A DNA stretch of 46,233 nt from Longimicrobiales bacterium (GTDB lineage: Bacteria > Gemmatimonadota > Gemmatimonadetes > Longimicrobiales > RSA9), in NCBI GenBank assembly GCA_035764935.1, contig DASTYK010000173.1:1-46233 (forward strand), written 5' to 3'. Below, piece by piece: positions 1 through 8,238 of this stretch. The translations under genes and the position numbers were made by a program. Each line of letters opens with the position of its first letter. Position 1 is the first letter of the stretch. The notes below the pieces were generated by a model that saw only the letters and a program-made list of their open reading frames with translations, made no database searches and was not told the origin of the DNA.

Positions 1-49
1 CGCGCGGTGGCCGGCGGCGCGCCAGGCAGCGAAGCGGGAGTCGAGCGTA

Positions 50-1495
50 TCAGACGAAGTAGTCGGCAACCCGGATACCATACTTCTCGGGATCAGTCGT
101 TTTGATGATCGTACGCACGGGCTCACCCGTCACCGCATGCACCTCGCTCAGGTCGGCGGTCACGGGCTCGGCGAGGCGCATGCCCCAGGCGTTCGTGATG
201 ATGCGCACGATCGGCTTGTGAACCTGATCGGGATCCGGGTTGCGCGCAACGACGACGGCCAGCTCGTTGGTGTCCAGGATGACGGCGGTGCCCGGCGGGA
301 ACACGCCGGTCACGTTGATGAGCGCCTTGACGAGCAGCGGATCGAAGCCGCGCTGCTTCGACTCGCGCATCTCGCGCAGCACCTCGTCGGGCGGCCAGGG
401 CTGCGACTGGTAGCTGCGCTTGGACGTCGCGGCGTCGAAGCCGTCGGCCGTGGCCACGATTCGGCTGAAGAGCGTCGGCTCACGGGGTCGCCGGTTCCGC
501 GGGTAGCCGGTCAGGTCGAGCTTCATGTGGTGCTCGTAGGCCTGCAGCATCGCGCGGTACGGCATCTCGGAGAGGCCGCGCATGGTGAACAGTGCGAGCA
601 GCCCCTCGACGGGATGCCGCTGCATCTGGTTCCACTCCTCCTCGTTCAGCTTGGCCGGCTTGTTCACGATCTCCGGGTCGATGCGCATCTTGCCGATGTC
701 GTGGAACAGCGCGCCCAGGCCGAGCTCGTAGAGCTGGACCTTGCTGAGGCCGAGCTTCTGCCCGATCACGACGCTGAAGATGCACACGTTCACGGAGTGC
801 GTGAACGTGTACTGGTCGTAGTCGCGCAGGGTGGTCATGCCGATGATCGACGTCTCGTTGTTGAGCACCTGGTCGACGATCGACTGCACCGCGCGCTTTA
901 CCCTGCGGAGGTTGACCGCGCGCCCCATGCGCATGTCGGTGAGCACGTCCTTGGCGACCTGGACCGACTGGAAGTACGTCGCCTTGGCCGCCTGTTTTGC
1001 GTCCTCGTCGAGGATCTGCTCGTAGGCCCCGCGCGTGGGCTCGACCGCGATGTGCTGCGTGGGCGTCTGCCGGAAGCGGTCCTCGAACTGTGCGTACGCC
1101 TCCTCCGCCCTGGACGGCCCCTCCCGCAGCAGCAGCGAGAGAAAGAGCGCCAGGTCCCGGGGCGTGACCCCCTGCTGGATCTCGATCTGCCCGATACCGT
1201 GCCGGCGCAGCATGCCGGCGAACTGCGCGAAGGACGCGTAGTCCGAGAGGTCGAGACGAAGCCGTGCGTCGTTGAGGAACATGAAGTCGCCGACGAGTCG
1301 CAGCTCGACGACGCCCTCACGCTCCAGCACCCGGTCGACGATCTTCATGCCCTCGCCGACCGTGTTCTGCACGGTGGCATTCTCGAGCGGGTAGATGCGG
1401 AGCGCCTGTGTCGCCGCGTAGAGCGCAGTGACCAGTGCGCGGCCGAGCGGCTGGAGGACGGTCTCGCTCTGGACGAGCGGCTGCCCCGCGCTCAC
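50..1495 (-). CDS. HD-GYP domain protein (probable cyclic-di-GMP phosphodiesterase) with extra N-terminal domain
   Basis: This 481-residue protein carries an HD-GYP domain, a family that hydrolyses cyclic-di-GMP. HDIGK lies at about residues 265-269, followed by RHPVEG, then EHH and DLTGYP near 318-332, and VATADGFDAATS. The usual signature is HHExxDGxGYP; here the Glu after HH is Met and the first Gly is Leu, so activity is likely but not certain. Residues about 18-123 form a separate domain that resembles the N-terminus of the HEAT-repeat protein encoded just upstream. No membrane segment is seen. The GTG start at 1495 was chosen because it overlaps the upstream gene's TGA (GTGA), implying translational coupling, and because the protein before it in this frame is low-complexity Arg/Ala. 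It is the last gene of the minus-strand trpC-trpF-trpB run in this window. Confidence 0.85.
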   Translation of the reverse strand: MSAGQPLVQSETVLQPLGRALVTALYAATQALRIYPLENATVQNTVGEGMKIVDRVLEREGVVELRLVGDFMFLNDARLRLDLSDYASFAQFAGMLRRHGIGQIEIQQGVTPRDLALFLSLLLREGPSRAEEAYAQFEDRFRQTPTQHIAVEPTRGAYEQILDEDAKQAAKATYFQSVQVAKDVLTDMRMGRAVNLRRVKRAVQSIVDQVLNNETSIIGMTTLRDYDQYTFTHSVNVCIFSVVIGQKLGLSKVQLYELGLGALFHDIGKMRIDPEIVNKPAKLNEEEWNQMQRHPVEGLLALFTMRGLSEMPYRAMLQAYEHHMKLDLTGYPRNRRPREPTLFSRIVATADGFDAATSKRSYQSQPWPPDEVLREMRESKQRGFDPLLVKALINVTGVFPPGTAVILDTNELAVVVARNPDPDQVHKPIVRIITNAWGMRLAEPVTADLSEVHAVTGEPVRTIIKTTDPEKYGIRVADYFV

Positions 1496-3372
1496 GATGC
1501 GCCTCCCTGCTCGCGCCGCAGCGCCTTCAGCACGGCGTTGCGGACGATCGGCTGCGGGTCGCTGGCCGCCTGCTCGAGTGCCGTGCGCGCAGCCGGTGCG
1601 TTGATCTTGCCGAGTGCGAGCGCGGCGCACGCACGCAGCTCCGGCGTCGTACGCGAGAACAGCTTCTTGCCGTTCAGCATGCGGTCGAGCATGTCGATGT
1701 TGTCGGCGGTCGCGACTGCACCGAATGCCTCGAAGAACGCCATCTTCTCCGTGAGATCCGCGTCGCGGACGAGCTTGCCGTCGAGCGCCTTTTCCAGGCG
1801 CTGCCGTGCGGGGGCATAACGGAGGCTGCCGAGGCCGCGCAGCGCCGCGAGGCGAACCTCGCGGTCCTCGTCGTCGATGGTGTTCTGCAAGGCGTCGAGC
1901 GCCGCTGCATTGCGGATGCGGATCAGCGCGTCCACGGCCGTCCGACGCGCGGGTGCGCTCCCGCGCTCGACCAGTGCGACGATGCCCGGTACGGCATCGC
2001 CGATGCCGATACGGCCCGCGAGACGCGCGGCGCCGGCGGCAACGGACTCCTCGGTGGCCGCCAGCAGCCGCACGACTTCCGGCTGGTGATCGCGCGCGAG
2101 CGTTTCGACAGCCGCCTGCAGCCGCGCCTGCAGTGCCGGCGTGGTTGTCGTCTCGACGGCGTGCAGCAGCAGTGGCAGCGCGCGGGGCCCGAGGTGGGCG
2201 AGGAAGGCGCCGAGCTCGCCGGGATCGGGCTGGATGGAGGCTTCCTCGATCGAGCGCAGCAGCTGGCCGACGACGGCCGGCTCGCTCACTTCGCCAAACA
2301 GGCGATCCGCCTCGCGCTGCACCGCCTCATTGAGCCCTCCGGCGGCTGTGACGGCCCGGAGCTCCGTGATGAGGTAGGTCGCCGAGCGAAGGTCGCCGCG
2401 GCTCAGGAACGCCGGCAGCATCTGGCGCAGGATGCGCAGGATCTCCTCCTGCCACTCGGGAACCTGGTCCTCGAGCCGGTCGAACAGCGCGTTCAGCACG
2501 TCCCGCTTGGTATCGCGCGTCCACTCGCGCTCCACTTCCCGCTGCAGGACCTGCATCTCGTCGGGCTCGAGGAAGTACAGCGTCTCCTGGAAATCCTCAC
2601 GCGTGATCGATGATGCGACCGGCGGCATGCCCGCCTGCACCATCGGCGACTGCTCCTCCACCGGACCGCCCGTCGCGAGCTCCTGCTGGATGGTCGCCGG
2701 ATCGATGCGAAGTGTCTCGTCGTCTGCAGCTACCACCGGGGGCGGCGCCTGCGGGACGTCGAGGCCCTCTGCAAGCGCATCCACGTAGCTGTACTGGAAG
2801 CAGGTGAACTCCTCCTCCCACAGCAGGGTGACCATGTCGTCATCGCCCTGCTGGTCGGCGGCCCGCGCGCGATGCACCACGGAAAGGAAGCGGTCCACCT
2901 CGTCCTGGAAGCCGTCGAGGAACGTGAGCTGGCGGACGCCGTCCTTGAAGAACAGGAAGGCCAGGTTGTCGCGGCCGCTGCCCGTCTCGATCAGGTGCCC
3001 GTACCAGCGCAGGCCGTTTTCTTCGACGTTGACCGTGACGCTGGCCCCGAGAGAGAAGACATGCGCCGCAATGTCGTGCAGCGTGCGCCGGAAGTTCTGG
3101 TAGACCGGGTTGTTGTCCTGGTACAGCCGCCGGGCCCGGACAGTCTTGTCGAGCGCGCCGAACAGCTCGATGACCTCGGCCTCGGGGATGGGCGAGATGC
3201 GCTTGGACTCGAGGTCCGACGGACCGTCGGATCCGGCAGCCTGCACGGAAGCGTCAGCAGCGCCGGTGGCAGGCGCGACCGCGGGGCTTTGCTGCGACGC
3301 ACCGGGGGCAGCGTCGGGCGTCCCCTCGACGCTTGCGCCCGTCCTCAGCGGTCCGTCGGCAGCGCTTCCCAT
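1492..3372 (-). CDS. HEAT-repeat protein with an N-terminal domain like that of the HD-GYP neighbour
   Basis: This 626-residue protein starts with about 60 residues rich in Ala, Gly, Ser and Pro. A globular domain follows at about residues 66-170, then a middle region, and then alpha-helical HEAT-type repeats that fill the C-terminal half (for example VPGIVALVERGSAPARRTAV and VRLAALRGLGSL). HEAT repeats are protein-interaction scaffolds; no catalytic motif is visible. It has no signal peptide, so it is probably cytoplasmic. The ATG at 3372 lies 13 nt after the trpB stop and was preferred to an upstream ATG inside trpB. Its stop overlaps the HD-GYP start. The overlap and the shared N-terminal domain suggest that the two proteins work as a pair, possibly in cyclic-di-GMP signalling; that role is inferred. 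The link to trp genes may only be co-transcription. Confidence 0.8.
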   Translation of the reverse strand: MGSAADGPLRTGASVEGTPDAAPGASQQSPAVAPATGAADASVQAAGSDGPSDLESKRISPIPEAEVIELFGALDKTVRARRLYQDNNPVYQNFRRTLHDIAAHVFSLGASVTVNVEENGLRWYGHLIETGSGRDNLAFLFFKDGVRQLTFLDGFQDEVDRFLSVVHRARAADQQGDDDMVTLLWEEEFTCFQYSYVDALAEGLDVPQAPPPVVAADDETLRIDPATIQQELATGGPVEEQSPMVQAGMPPVASSITREDFQETLYFLEPDEMQVLQREVEREWTRDTKRDVLNALFDRLEDQVPEWQEEILRILRQMLPAFLSRGDLRSATYLITELRAVTAAGGLNEAVQREADRLFGEVSEPAVVGQLLRSIEEASIQPDPGELGAFLAHLGPRALPLLLHAVETTTTPALQARLQAAVETLARDHQPEVVRLLAATEESVAAGAARLAGRIGIGDAVPGIVALVERGSAPARRTAVDALIRIRNAAALDALQNTIDDEDREVRLAALRGLGSLRYAPARQRLEKALDGKLVRDADLTEKMAFFEAFGAVATADNIDMLDRMLNGKKLFSRTTPELRACAALALGKINAPAARTALEQAASDPQPIVRNAVLKALRREQGGAS

Positions 3373-3385
3373 GCGTTCAGCGAGT

Positions 3386-4582
3386 TCAGTTGACTGGGTC
3401 GTCGTCGAATGCGGCGACCTGCTCCACGTCCTTGTCGCCACGGCCACTCAGGCAGATCACGGCCGGACCCGCCGCGCGCCACTGACGCGCCTCCCGCAGG
3501 TAGTACGCGACGGCATGCGCGCTCTCGAGCGCGGGGATGATGCCCTCCAGGCGTGCGAGCCGGTGGAACGCATCCAGTGCCTCCGCATCCGTCACGCTCA
3601 CGTAGCGTGCGCGGCCGCTGTCCTTCAGCCAGGAATGCTCCGGTCCCACGCCGGGGTAGTCGAGGCCTGCGGAGATGGAGTGCGCCGGCGCGACCTGACC
3701 GCCTGCATCCTGCAGCAGGTAGCTGAGCGAGCCGTGCAGCACGCCGGGTGATCCGGCGGCCAGCGACGCGGAATGCCGACCGGTGTCGATGCCCGCACCG
3801 GCCGCTTCCACTCCGATGAGCTCGACGTCGCTGTCCGCCACGAACGAATGAAAGATGCCCATCGCATTCGATCCGCCACCGACGCAGGCGATCACGGCAG
3901 CGGGCAGGCAGCCTTCGCGTTCCTGCACCTGCTGCCGGGCCTCCCGGCCGATCACGGACTGCAGGTCGCGCACGAGACGAGGGTAGGGATCCGGGCCTAC
4001 GACCGACCCGATAATGTAGTGCGTGCCCTCGACCGAGGCCACCCAGTCGCGCAGCGCCTCGTTGGTCGCATCCTTCAGGGTGCGCGTGCCGCTGTGCACC
4101 TCGCGCACTTCTGCGCCCAGCAGCTTCATGCGGAACACGTTCAGCGCCTGGCGCCGCGCGTCCTCCGCGCCCATGTAGACAACGCACTCCAGCCCGAAGA
4201 GCGCGCACACGGTCGCGGTCGCCACCCCATGCTGCCCCGCGCCGGTCTCCGCGATGATCCGGTGCTTGCCCATCCGGCGCGCGAGCAGGACCTGGCCCAG
4301 CGTGTTGTTGATCTTGTGCGCGCCGGTGTGGTTCAGGTCCTCTCGCTTGAGGTAGACGGTACCGCCCCCGGCGGCTTCCTCCAGGCGACGCGCACGATAC
4401 AGCGGCGTCGGCCTGCCCACGTAATCCCGCAGCAGCTCGTCCAGCTCCGCCCAGAACGACGCATCCGCGCGGGCCTCGCTCCACGCGGTGTCGAGCTCGT
4501 CCAGCGCTGCCATCAGTGTCTCCGGCACATAACGGCCGCCGAACTGGCCGAAACGCCCGGGCCGCACCTTGATCGTGCTCAT
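3386..4582 (-). CDS. trpB: tryptophan synthase beta subunit
   Basis: TrpB condenses indole with L-serine to give L-tryptophan, using pyridoxal phosphate. The 398-residue length is normal. The PLP lysine is K90 in the motif [11 protein letters not shown], the catalytic glutamate lies in [10 protein letters not shown] at about 112, and the phosphate-binding loop is GGGSNAMG. The N-terminus ([13 protein letters not shown]) is canonical. The start ATG shares one base with the trpF stop (TGATG), so translation is coupled. The partner trpA, usually adjacent, is absent: the next genes encode a HEAT protein and an HD-GYP protein. TrpA must therefore lie elsewhere or be missing; with indole supplied, TrpB can work alone. 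Confidence 0.97.
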   Translation of the reverse strand: MSTIKVRPGRFGQFGGRYVPETLMAALDELDTAWSEARADASFWAELDELLRDYVGRPTPLYRARRLEEAAGGGTVYLKREDLNHTGAHKINNTLGQVLLARRMGKHRIIAETGAGQHGVATATVCALFGLECVVYMGAEDARRQALNVFRMKLLGAEVREVHSGTRTLKDATNEALRDWVASVEGTHYIIGSVVGPDPYPRLVRDLQSVIGREARQQVQEREGCLPAAVIACVGGGSNAMGIFHSFVADSDVELIGVEAAGAGIDTGRHSASLAAGSPGVLHGSLSYLLQDAGGQVAPAHSISAGLDYPGVGPEHSWLKDSGRARYVSVTDAEALDAFHRLARLEGIIPALESAHAVAYYLREARQWRAAGPAVICLSGRGDKDVEQVAAFDDDPVN

Positions 4583-5241
4583 CAGGTCGCTGCTTCCTTC
4601 CGCTGCATGCGCGCCGCTGCCACGAACGCGCGAATCTTCTCCTCGGACTTCTCACCCGGTCCCGTCTCGACACCGCTGCTCACGTCGACCACGTCCGGTG
4701 CCAGCACTTCGATCGCGCGCGCGACGTTCTCGGCGCTCAGCCCGCCAGCGACGACCAGCGTGACGTGCTCCGGTACCAGCGCACGGACGTCGTGCAGTGC
4801 TTCCCATTCGAACGCAGTGCCGGTACCCCCCGCAGCGTGCGGCGACCATCCGTCCAGCAGGAGCCCGTCCACATGCGACGTCCACGCCGCGACCGCCTCG
4901 CGCGCTCCGCGTGCATCCCGCACGCGCACCGACTTCCAGATCGACGCATCCGTGCGTGAGCGCAACATGCCGACGTCCGCGATCGTTTCGCGGCCGTGCA
5001 GCTGGAGCGCCCCCAGGCGCAGCCGCTCTGCACATGCGACGATGCGGTCGAGGGGCTCGTCCACGAATACACCGACCGCGCGCGCAGCTCCGCGCTCCGC
5101 CAGCACGGCGCGCGCACGCGCCTCGTCCAGTGCGCGCGGCCCGTGCGCGCTCAGGATGACGCCGACGTACGACGCCCCCGCGGCAACAGCCGCTGCCGCA
5201 TCTTCGGGCCGGCACAGGCCGCACACCTTCACACTGGTCAT
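4582..5241 (-). CDS. trpF: phosphoribosylanthranilate isomerase
   Basis: TrpF isomerises N-(5'-phosphoribosyl)anthranilate to the carboxyphenylamino-deoxyribulose phosphate that TrpC then uses. It is a single (beta/alpha)8 barrel of 219 residues, normal for the family. The catalytic pair is visible: Cys7 in VKVCGLC and Asp130 in LLLDGWS. The C-terminal phosphate-binding loops [11 protein letters not shown] and [15 protein letters not shown] are also present. The gene follows trpC after 46 nt, and its TGA overlaps the trpB ATG by one base. Adjacent cysteine-rich or fused forms (TrpCF) were considered, but the two enzymes are separate here. Confidence 0.95.
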   Translation of the reverse strand: MTSVKVCGLCRPEDAAAAVAAGASYVGVILSAHGPRALDEARARAVLAERGAARAVGVFVDEPLDRIVACAERLRLGALQLHGRETIADVGMLRSRTDASIWKSVRVRDARGAREAVAAWTSHVDGLLLDGWSPHAAGGTGTAFEWEALHDVRALVPEHVTLVVAGGLSAENVARAIEVLAPDVVDVSSGVETGPGEKSEEKIRAFVAAARMQRKEAAT

Positions 5242-5287
5242 TGCCCCGGATACACTCCGTCAGAGCCCGTCGGCTTTCGCAACGGAA

Positions 5288-6100
5288 TCACCGACGCGCT
5301 CCCCGGTCCCGCGGGCAGGCCGTGAATGCGCGCAGTGCGCCAGCGGGATCCGGCGCGCGCATCAGCGTTTCGCCCATCAGGACCGCGTCCACCCCCGCAC
5401 GCCCGAGCCGCTCCACGTCCGCAGGACTGCCGATGCCGCTTTCGCCGACGAGCACGACGTCCGCGGGTACCCGTGCCGCCAGGCGCTCAGAAACCGCCAG
5501 GTCCGTGCGGAACACCGAAAGGTCGCGGTTGTTGACGCCCACGATGCGCGCGCCTGCGCCGAGTGCCCGCTCCAGCTCCGCCTCGTCGTGTACTTCGACG
5601 AGCGCCGCCACCCCCGCGTCACCTGCGGTGGCCAGGAGATCACCAAGCAGCGCGTCATCCAGGATGCGTACGATCAGCAGCACCGCGTCGGCACCTGCCG
5701 CGCGCGCTTCCCAGATCTGCGCCGCGGCAACCACGAAATCCTTGCGCAGCACCGGCACGTCGACCGCGGCCCGGATCGCGCCCAGGTCGTCCAGCGAGCC
5801 GCCGAACCACTCCCTGTCCGTCAGCACGCTGATCGCGGCGGCGCCGGACACGGCATAGCCGCGGCCTGTCAAGGCGGCGTCGGCGTCTTCGCGGATCCAG
5901 CCGGCCGAAGGGGAGCGCCGCTTGAACTCTGCGATCACGCGCACCACACCGGCGTCCCGCAGGGCGCCGCCGAAATCCCGCGCCGGCGGCGCATCTGCCG
6001 CTATGGCCTGCACTTCGGCGAGTCGCAGCCGCGCCGCGGCGCCACGCTTGGCCGCCACGATGTCATCGAGCACGGAGACGACTCTTGCGCTTCGGTTCAC
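5288..6100 (-). CDS. trpC: indole-3-glycerol phosphate synthase
   Basis: TrpC closes the indole ring to form indole-3-glycerol phosphate. Catalytic landmarks of the barrel are present: EFKRRSPSAG with E58/K60, the lysine of VLRKDFVV near 120, VGVNNRDLSVF, and the phosphate loop GESGIG. The GTG at 6100 was chosen (270 aa) because a GGAAGG sequence lies about 8 nt upstream. A second in-frame GTG at 6073 would give 261 aa and matches the usual family N-terminus (LDDIVAAKR), so the true start could be either. It heads a trpC-trpF-trpB run and is divergent from lexA, with only 58 nt between the starts. Confidence 0.93.
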   Translation of the reverse strand: MNRSARVVSVLDDIVAAKRGAAARLRLAEVQAIAADAPPARDFGGALRDAGVVRVIAEFKRRSPSAGWIREDADAALTGRGYAVSGAAAISVLTDREWFGGSLDDLGAIRAAVDVPVLRKDFVVAAAQIWEARAAGADAVLLIVRILDDALLGDLLATAGDAGVAALVEVHDEAELERALGAGARIVGVNNRDLSVFRTDLAVSERLAARVPADVVLVGESGIGSPADVERLGRAGVDAVLMGETLMRAPDPAGALRAFTACPRDRGARR

Positions 6101-6158
6101 CTTCGGGTACCTTCCTTCGGTAGATGTTCGGCCCAACCGCACTGCCCAGAGGCTTGCC

Positions 6159-6767
6159 ATGCCGCTGACGAAGCGCCAGAAGGAGATCCTGGATTTTCTC
6201 GAGGAGTTCCACGGCGAGAACGGCTACTCACCGAGCTTCGAGGAAATCGCGCAGCACTTCGGGTACACCTCGCTCGCGACGGTGCACGAGCACCTCGAGA
6301 ATCTGCGCCAGAAGGGCTACATCCGGAAGTCCTACAACGCGAGCCGTTCGATCGAGCTGGTGCCCGCCACCGTTTCGGCGGCGGCGGTCGAGCTGCCCCT
6401 GTTCGGCAGCGTTGCGGCGGGTGAGCCGATCGAGGCGATCAACGACACCGAGACGATCGCGGTTCCGGAGGACATGCTGAGCCGGCGCGGCGAGCACTAT
6501 GTGCTGCGCGTGCGCGGAGACTCGATGATCGAGGAGCAGATCCGCGACGGCGACTACGTCGTCGTCAATTCGCGCAACACCGCGGAGAATGGCGACATGG
6601 TCGTCGCGCTGGTCCAGGGCGAGGCGGCGACAGTGAAGCGGTTCTACCGGGAGCGCGACGGTCGCATCCGCCTGCAGCCGGCGAACGAGCGGATGAAGCC
6701 CATGTACTTCCCGTCGCACAGCGTGATGGTACAGGGAATCGTGGTCGGCGTGATCCGGCGCTACTGA
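6159..6767 (+). CDS. lexA: LexA SOS-response repressor
   Basis: LexA represses DNA-repair genes and cleaves itself when stimulated by RecA filaments. The 202-residue protein has an N-terminal winged-helix DNA-binding domain (TKRQKEILDFLEEF, then the recognition helix around YTSLATVHEHLENL). The self-cleavage site is Ala87-Gly88 (SVAAGEP), with catalytic Ser122 (RGDSM) and Lys160 (ATVKRF), matching the canonical spacing. The ATG at 6159 has AGAGG about 6 nt upstream. The gene sits in reverse orientation between trpD and trpC, splitting an otherwise collinear trp cluster. The 58-nt spacer with trpC would be the place for an autoregulatory operator, but no operator could be assigned by eye. Confidence 0.97.
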   Translation: MPLTKRQKEILDFLEEFHGENGYSPSFEEIAQHFGYTSLATVHEHLENLRQKGYIRKSYNASRSIELVPATVSAAAVELPLFGSVAAGEPIEAINDTETIAVPEDMLSRRGEHYVLRVRGDSMIEEQIRDGDYVVVNSRNTAENGDMVVALVQGEAATVKRFYRERDGRIRLQPANERMKPMYFPSHSVMVQGIVVGVIRRY

Positions 6768-6791
6768 TGTCGCCGGAACGGAACGGTCGCT

Positions 6792-6814
6792 GGCCGGGAC
6801 CCCGGGTCCCGGCC
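6792..6814. terminator. GC-rich hairpin after lexA
   Basis: A perfect 10-bp stem (GGCCGGGACC pairing with GGTCCCGGCC) with a 3-nt loop begins 25 nt after the lexA stop. No run of T follows, so it is only a weak candidate terminator. It may instead be an RNA-stability hairpin in front of the small gene that begins 22 nt later. Confidence 0.45.
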
Positions 6815-6835
6815 GACACAACGCGAGGAGCGAAG

Positions 6836-6967
6836 ATGTCCCAGTCGAGGCGTGGATTCGTGGTAGGCCGCTGCAGCAGGAAGAACACGACGTACGTGGT
6901 GCTGACGCTTTCGGCGGGCCCGATCCTCGGCCCGTGGACGCTGAAGGCGGTGGTGTCGAGCAACTGA
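6836..6967 (+). CDS. probable 43-residue small protein downstream of lexA
   Basis: I do not recognise this protein. The ATG at 6836 has a strong ribosome-binding sequence, GAGGAG, 5 nt upstream. Codon use is what one expects of a real gene here: 39 of 43 codons end in G or C. The product begins MSQSRRGFVVGRC and has a basic N-terminal half, a short hydrophobic stretch (TTYVVLTLSAGPILGPW) and two lysines near the C-terminus. It could be a small membrane-associated or nucleic-acid-binding protein; nothing decides this. It follows lexA by 68 nt on the same strand, so it may be co-transcribed and SOS-regulated. It faces trpD, which ends 49 nt away on the other strand. An ATG at 6767, overlapping the lexA stop, would give a 66-residue form but lacks the same support. 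Confidence 0.5.
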   Translation: MSQSRRGFVVGRCSRKNTTYVVLTLSAGPILGPWTLKAVVSSN

Positions 6968-7015
6968 GATGGACGGAGGTGCCGCGGCATTTCCCCGATG
7001 CCCGGATGCTCCTCC

Positions 7016-8068
7016 TCACACCTCGTGCGTCGCCAGGCGCAAGCGCTCCAGCGTGGCGAACGCCGTACCCTCCTCGATTGCGGCAGCTGCTGTCGCGACG
7101 CCCTCCTCCAGGGTTGCCGCGCGGCCGGCGACGTAGATAGCGGCACCCGCGTTCAGCTCCACTGCCGCGCGGGCGGCGCCGCGGGTTCTCCCTGCGAAGA
7201 TGTCGTGGATGATGCGCGCATTGTCGGCGGGGTCGCCGCCGGCGAGCTCGTCTGCCGTCAGCCCGCTCCAGCCGTACTCCGCGGGATCGATGCGAAGCGG
7301 GCGCAGCTCACCCCCTGCGACCTCCACGCCTGACGTGATGCCGAGCGGGCTGATCTCATCCAGCCCGGGCTCGCCGTGCACTACCAGCGCATGGTCGTGG
7401 CCCAGCTCGTTCAGTGCGCCCGCGATCAGCTCGATCAGGCGTGGATCCGCAACGCCGACGACCTGCCGGTGCGCGCCTGCCGGGTTCGCCAGCGGGCCGA
7501 GCACGTTCATGATGGTGGGCATTGCGAGCTCGCGGCGCACGGGTCCGACGTGTCGCATTGCGGGATGGAGCAGCGGCGCGAACATGAACACGATGCCGGT
7601 CGCGTCGAGCACCGCGCCCATCTGTTCCGGGGACAGCTCGATGCGGACACCGAGTGCCTCCAGCACGTCGGCGCTGCCGCAGCGGGAGCTGAACGAACGG
7701 TTGCCGTGCTTCGCGATGCGAACGCCGGCCGCGGCCGCGACGACCGCGGCGGCGGTCGAGATGTTGAAGGTGGTGACGGAGCCGCCACCCGTACCGCAGG
7801 TATCGACGACGTCGTCGCCGTCCGAGACCGGCACGGGTACCATCACGCGTCGCAGCGCGCGCACGCCCCCGGCGATTTCGGAGGACGACTCCCCGCGCAC
7901 GCGCATCCCCATGAGCAGCGCACTGACCTGCACGGGCGACGCGCGCCCTTCCATGATCTCGGCAAAGGCGGCTTCGGCGTCGTCTGCCTGGAGACGCTCG
8001 CCGCGACCCACGCGCACGATCAGCTCACGCAGTGCGGGCCCCCCGGCGGCTTCATTCTCGCTCGTCAT
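7016..8068 (-). CDS. trpD: anthranilate phosphoribosyltransferase
   Basis: TrpD joins anthranilate to PRPP, the second step of tryptophan synthesis. The 350-residue length is normal. The PRPP-binding signature DTCGTGGGSVTTFNIST is complete, followed by KHGNRSFSSRCGSADVLEALG, which binds anthranilate and magnesium. The ATG at 8068 has AGGAGAA about 5 nt upstream. The gene is transcribed in the same direction as trpC, trpF and trpB but is separated from trpC by lexA and the small gene on the opposite strand. It is divergent from tdh, with 170 nt between the two starts. Confidence 0.95.
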   Translation of the reverse strand: MTSENEAAGGPALRELIVRVGRGERLQADDAEAAFAEIMEGRASPVQVSALLMGMRVRGESSSEIAGGVRALRRVMVPVPVSDGDDVVDTCGTGGGSVTTFNISTAAAVVAAAAGVRIAKHGNRSFSSRCGSADVLEALGVRIELSPEQMGAVLDATGIVFMFAPLLHPAMRHVGPVRRELAMPTIMNVLGPLANPAGAHRQVVGVADPRLIELIAGALNELGHDHALVVHGEPGLDEISPLGITSGVEVAGGELRPLRIDPAEYGWSGLTADELAGGDPADNARIIHDIFAGRTRGAARAAVELNAGAAIYVAGRAATLEEGVATAAAAIEEGTAFATLERLRLATHEV

Positions 8069-8164
8069 CGATTCTCCTGCAGGGCGCCGGACGTGAGCGG
8101 CGCCGCGTGTTTCCGGCGTAACGCGTACGCCCTGACCGCCTCGCTGGCAAGTGCGCGCACGTGC

Positions 8165-8192
8165 TTGCGCGTGCGCCGGGTGCGCTTATGCT
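8165..8192 (+). promoter_or_regulatory. candidate sigma-70-type promoter for tdh-kbl
   Basis: TTGCGC (8165-8170) and TATGCT (8187-8192) are separated by 16 nt. Transcription would start near 8199, leaving a leader of about 40 nt before tdh. This is a by-eye call in a region with few AT-rich hexamers. Confidence 0.45.
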
Positions 8193-8238
8193 ACCCGCGG
8201 CCGCGCGCGAAGCAGCGGCATCCACACGGGCGGAACCG

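Noticed and set aside
137-1819. 560-codon plus-strand frame opposite the HD-GYP gene
   Set aside because: It has no recognisable domain, and the opposite strand has clear HD-GYP motifs and coupled overlaps.
6101-6158. LexA operator between trpC and lexA
   Set aside because: Several short palindromes such as GGTACC exist, but none could be tied to a known LexA box for this group by eye.
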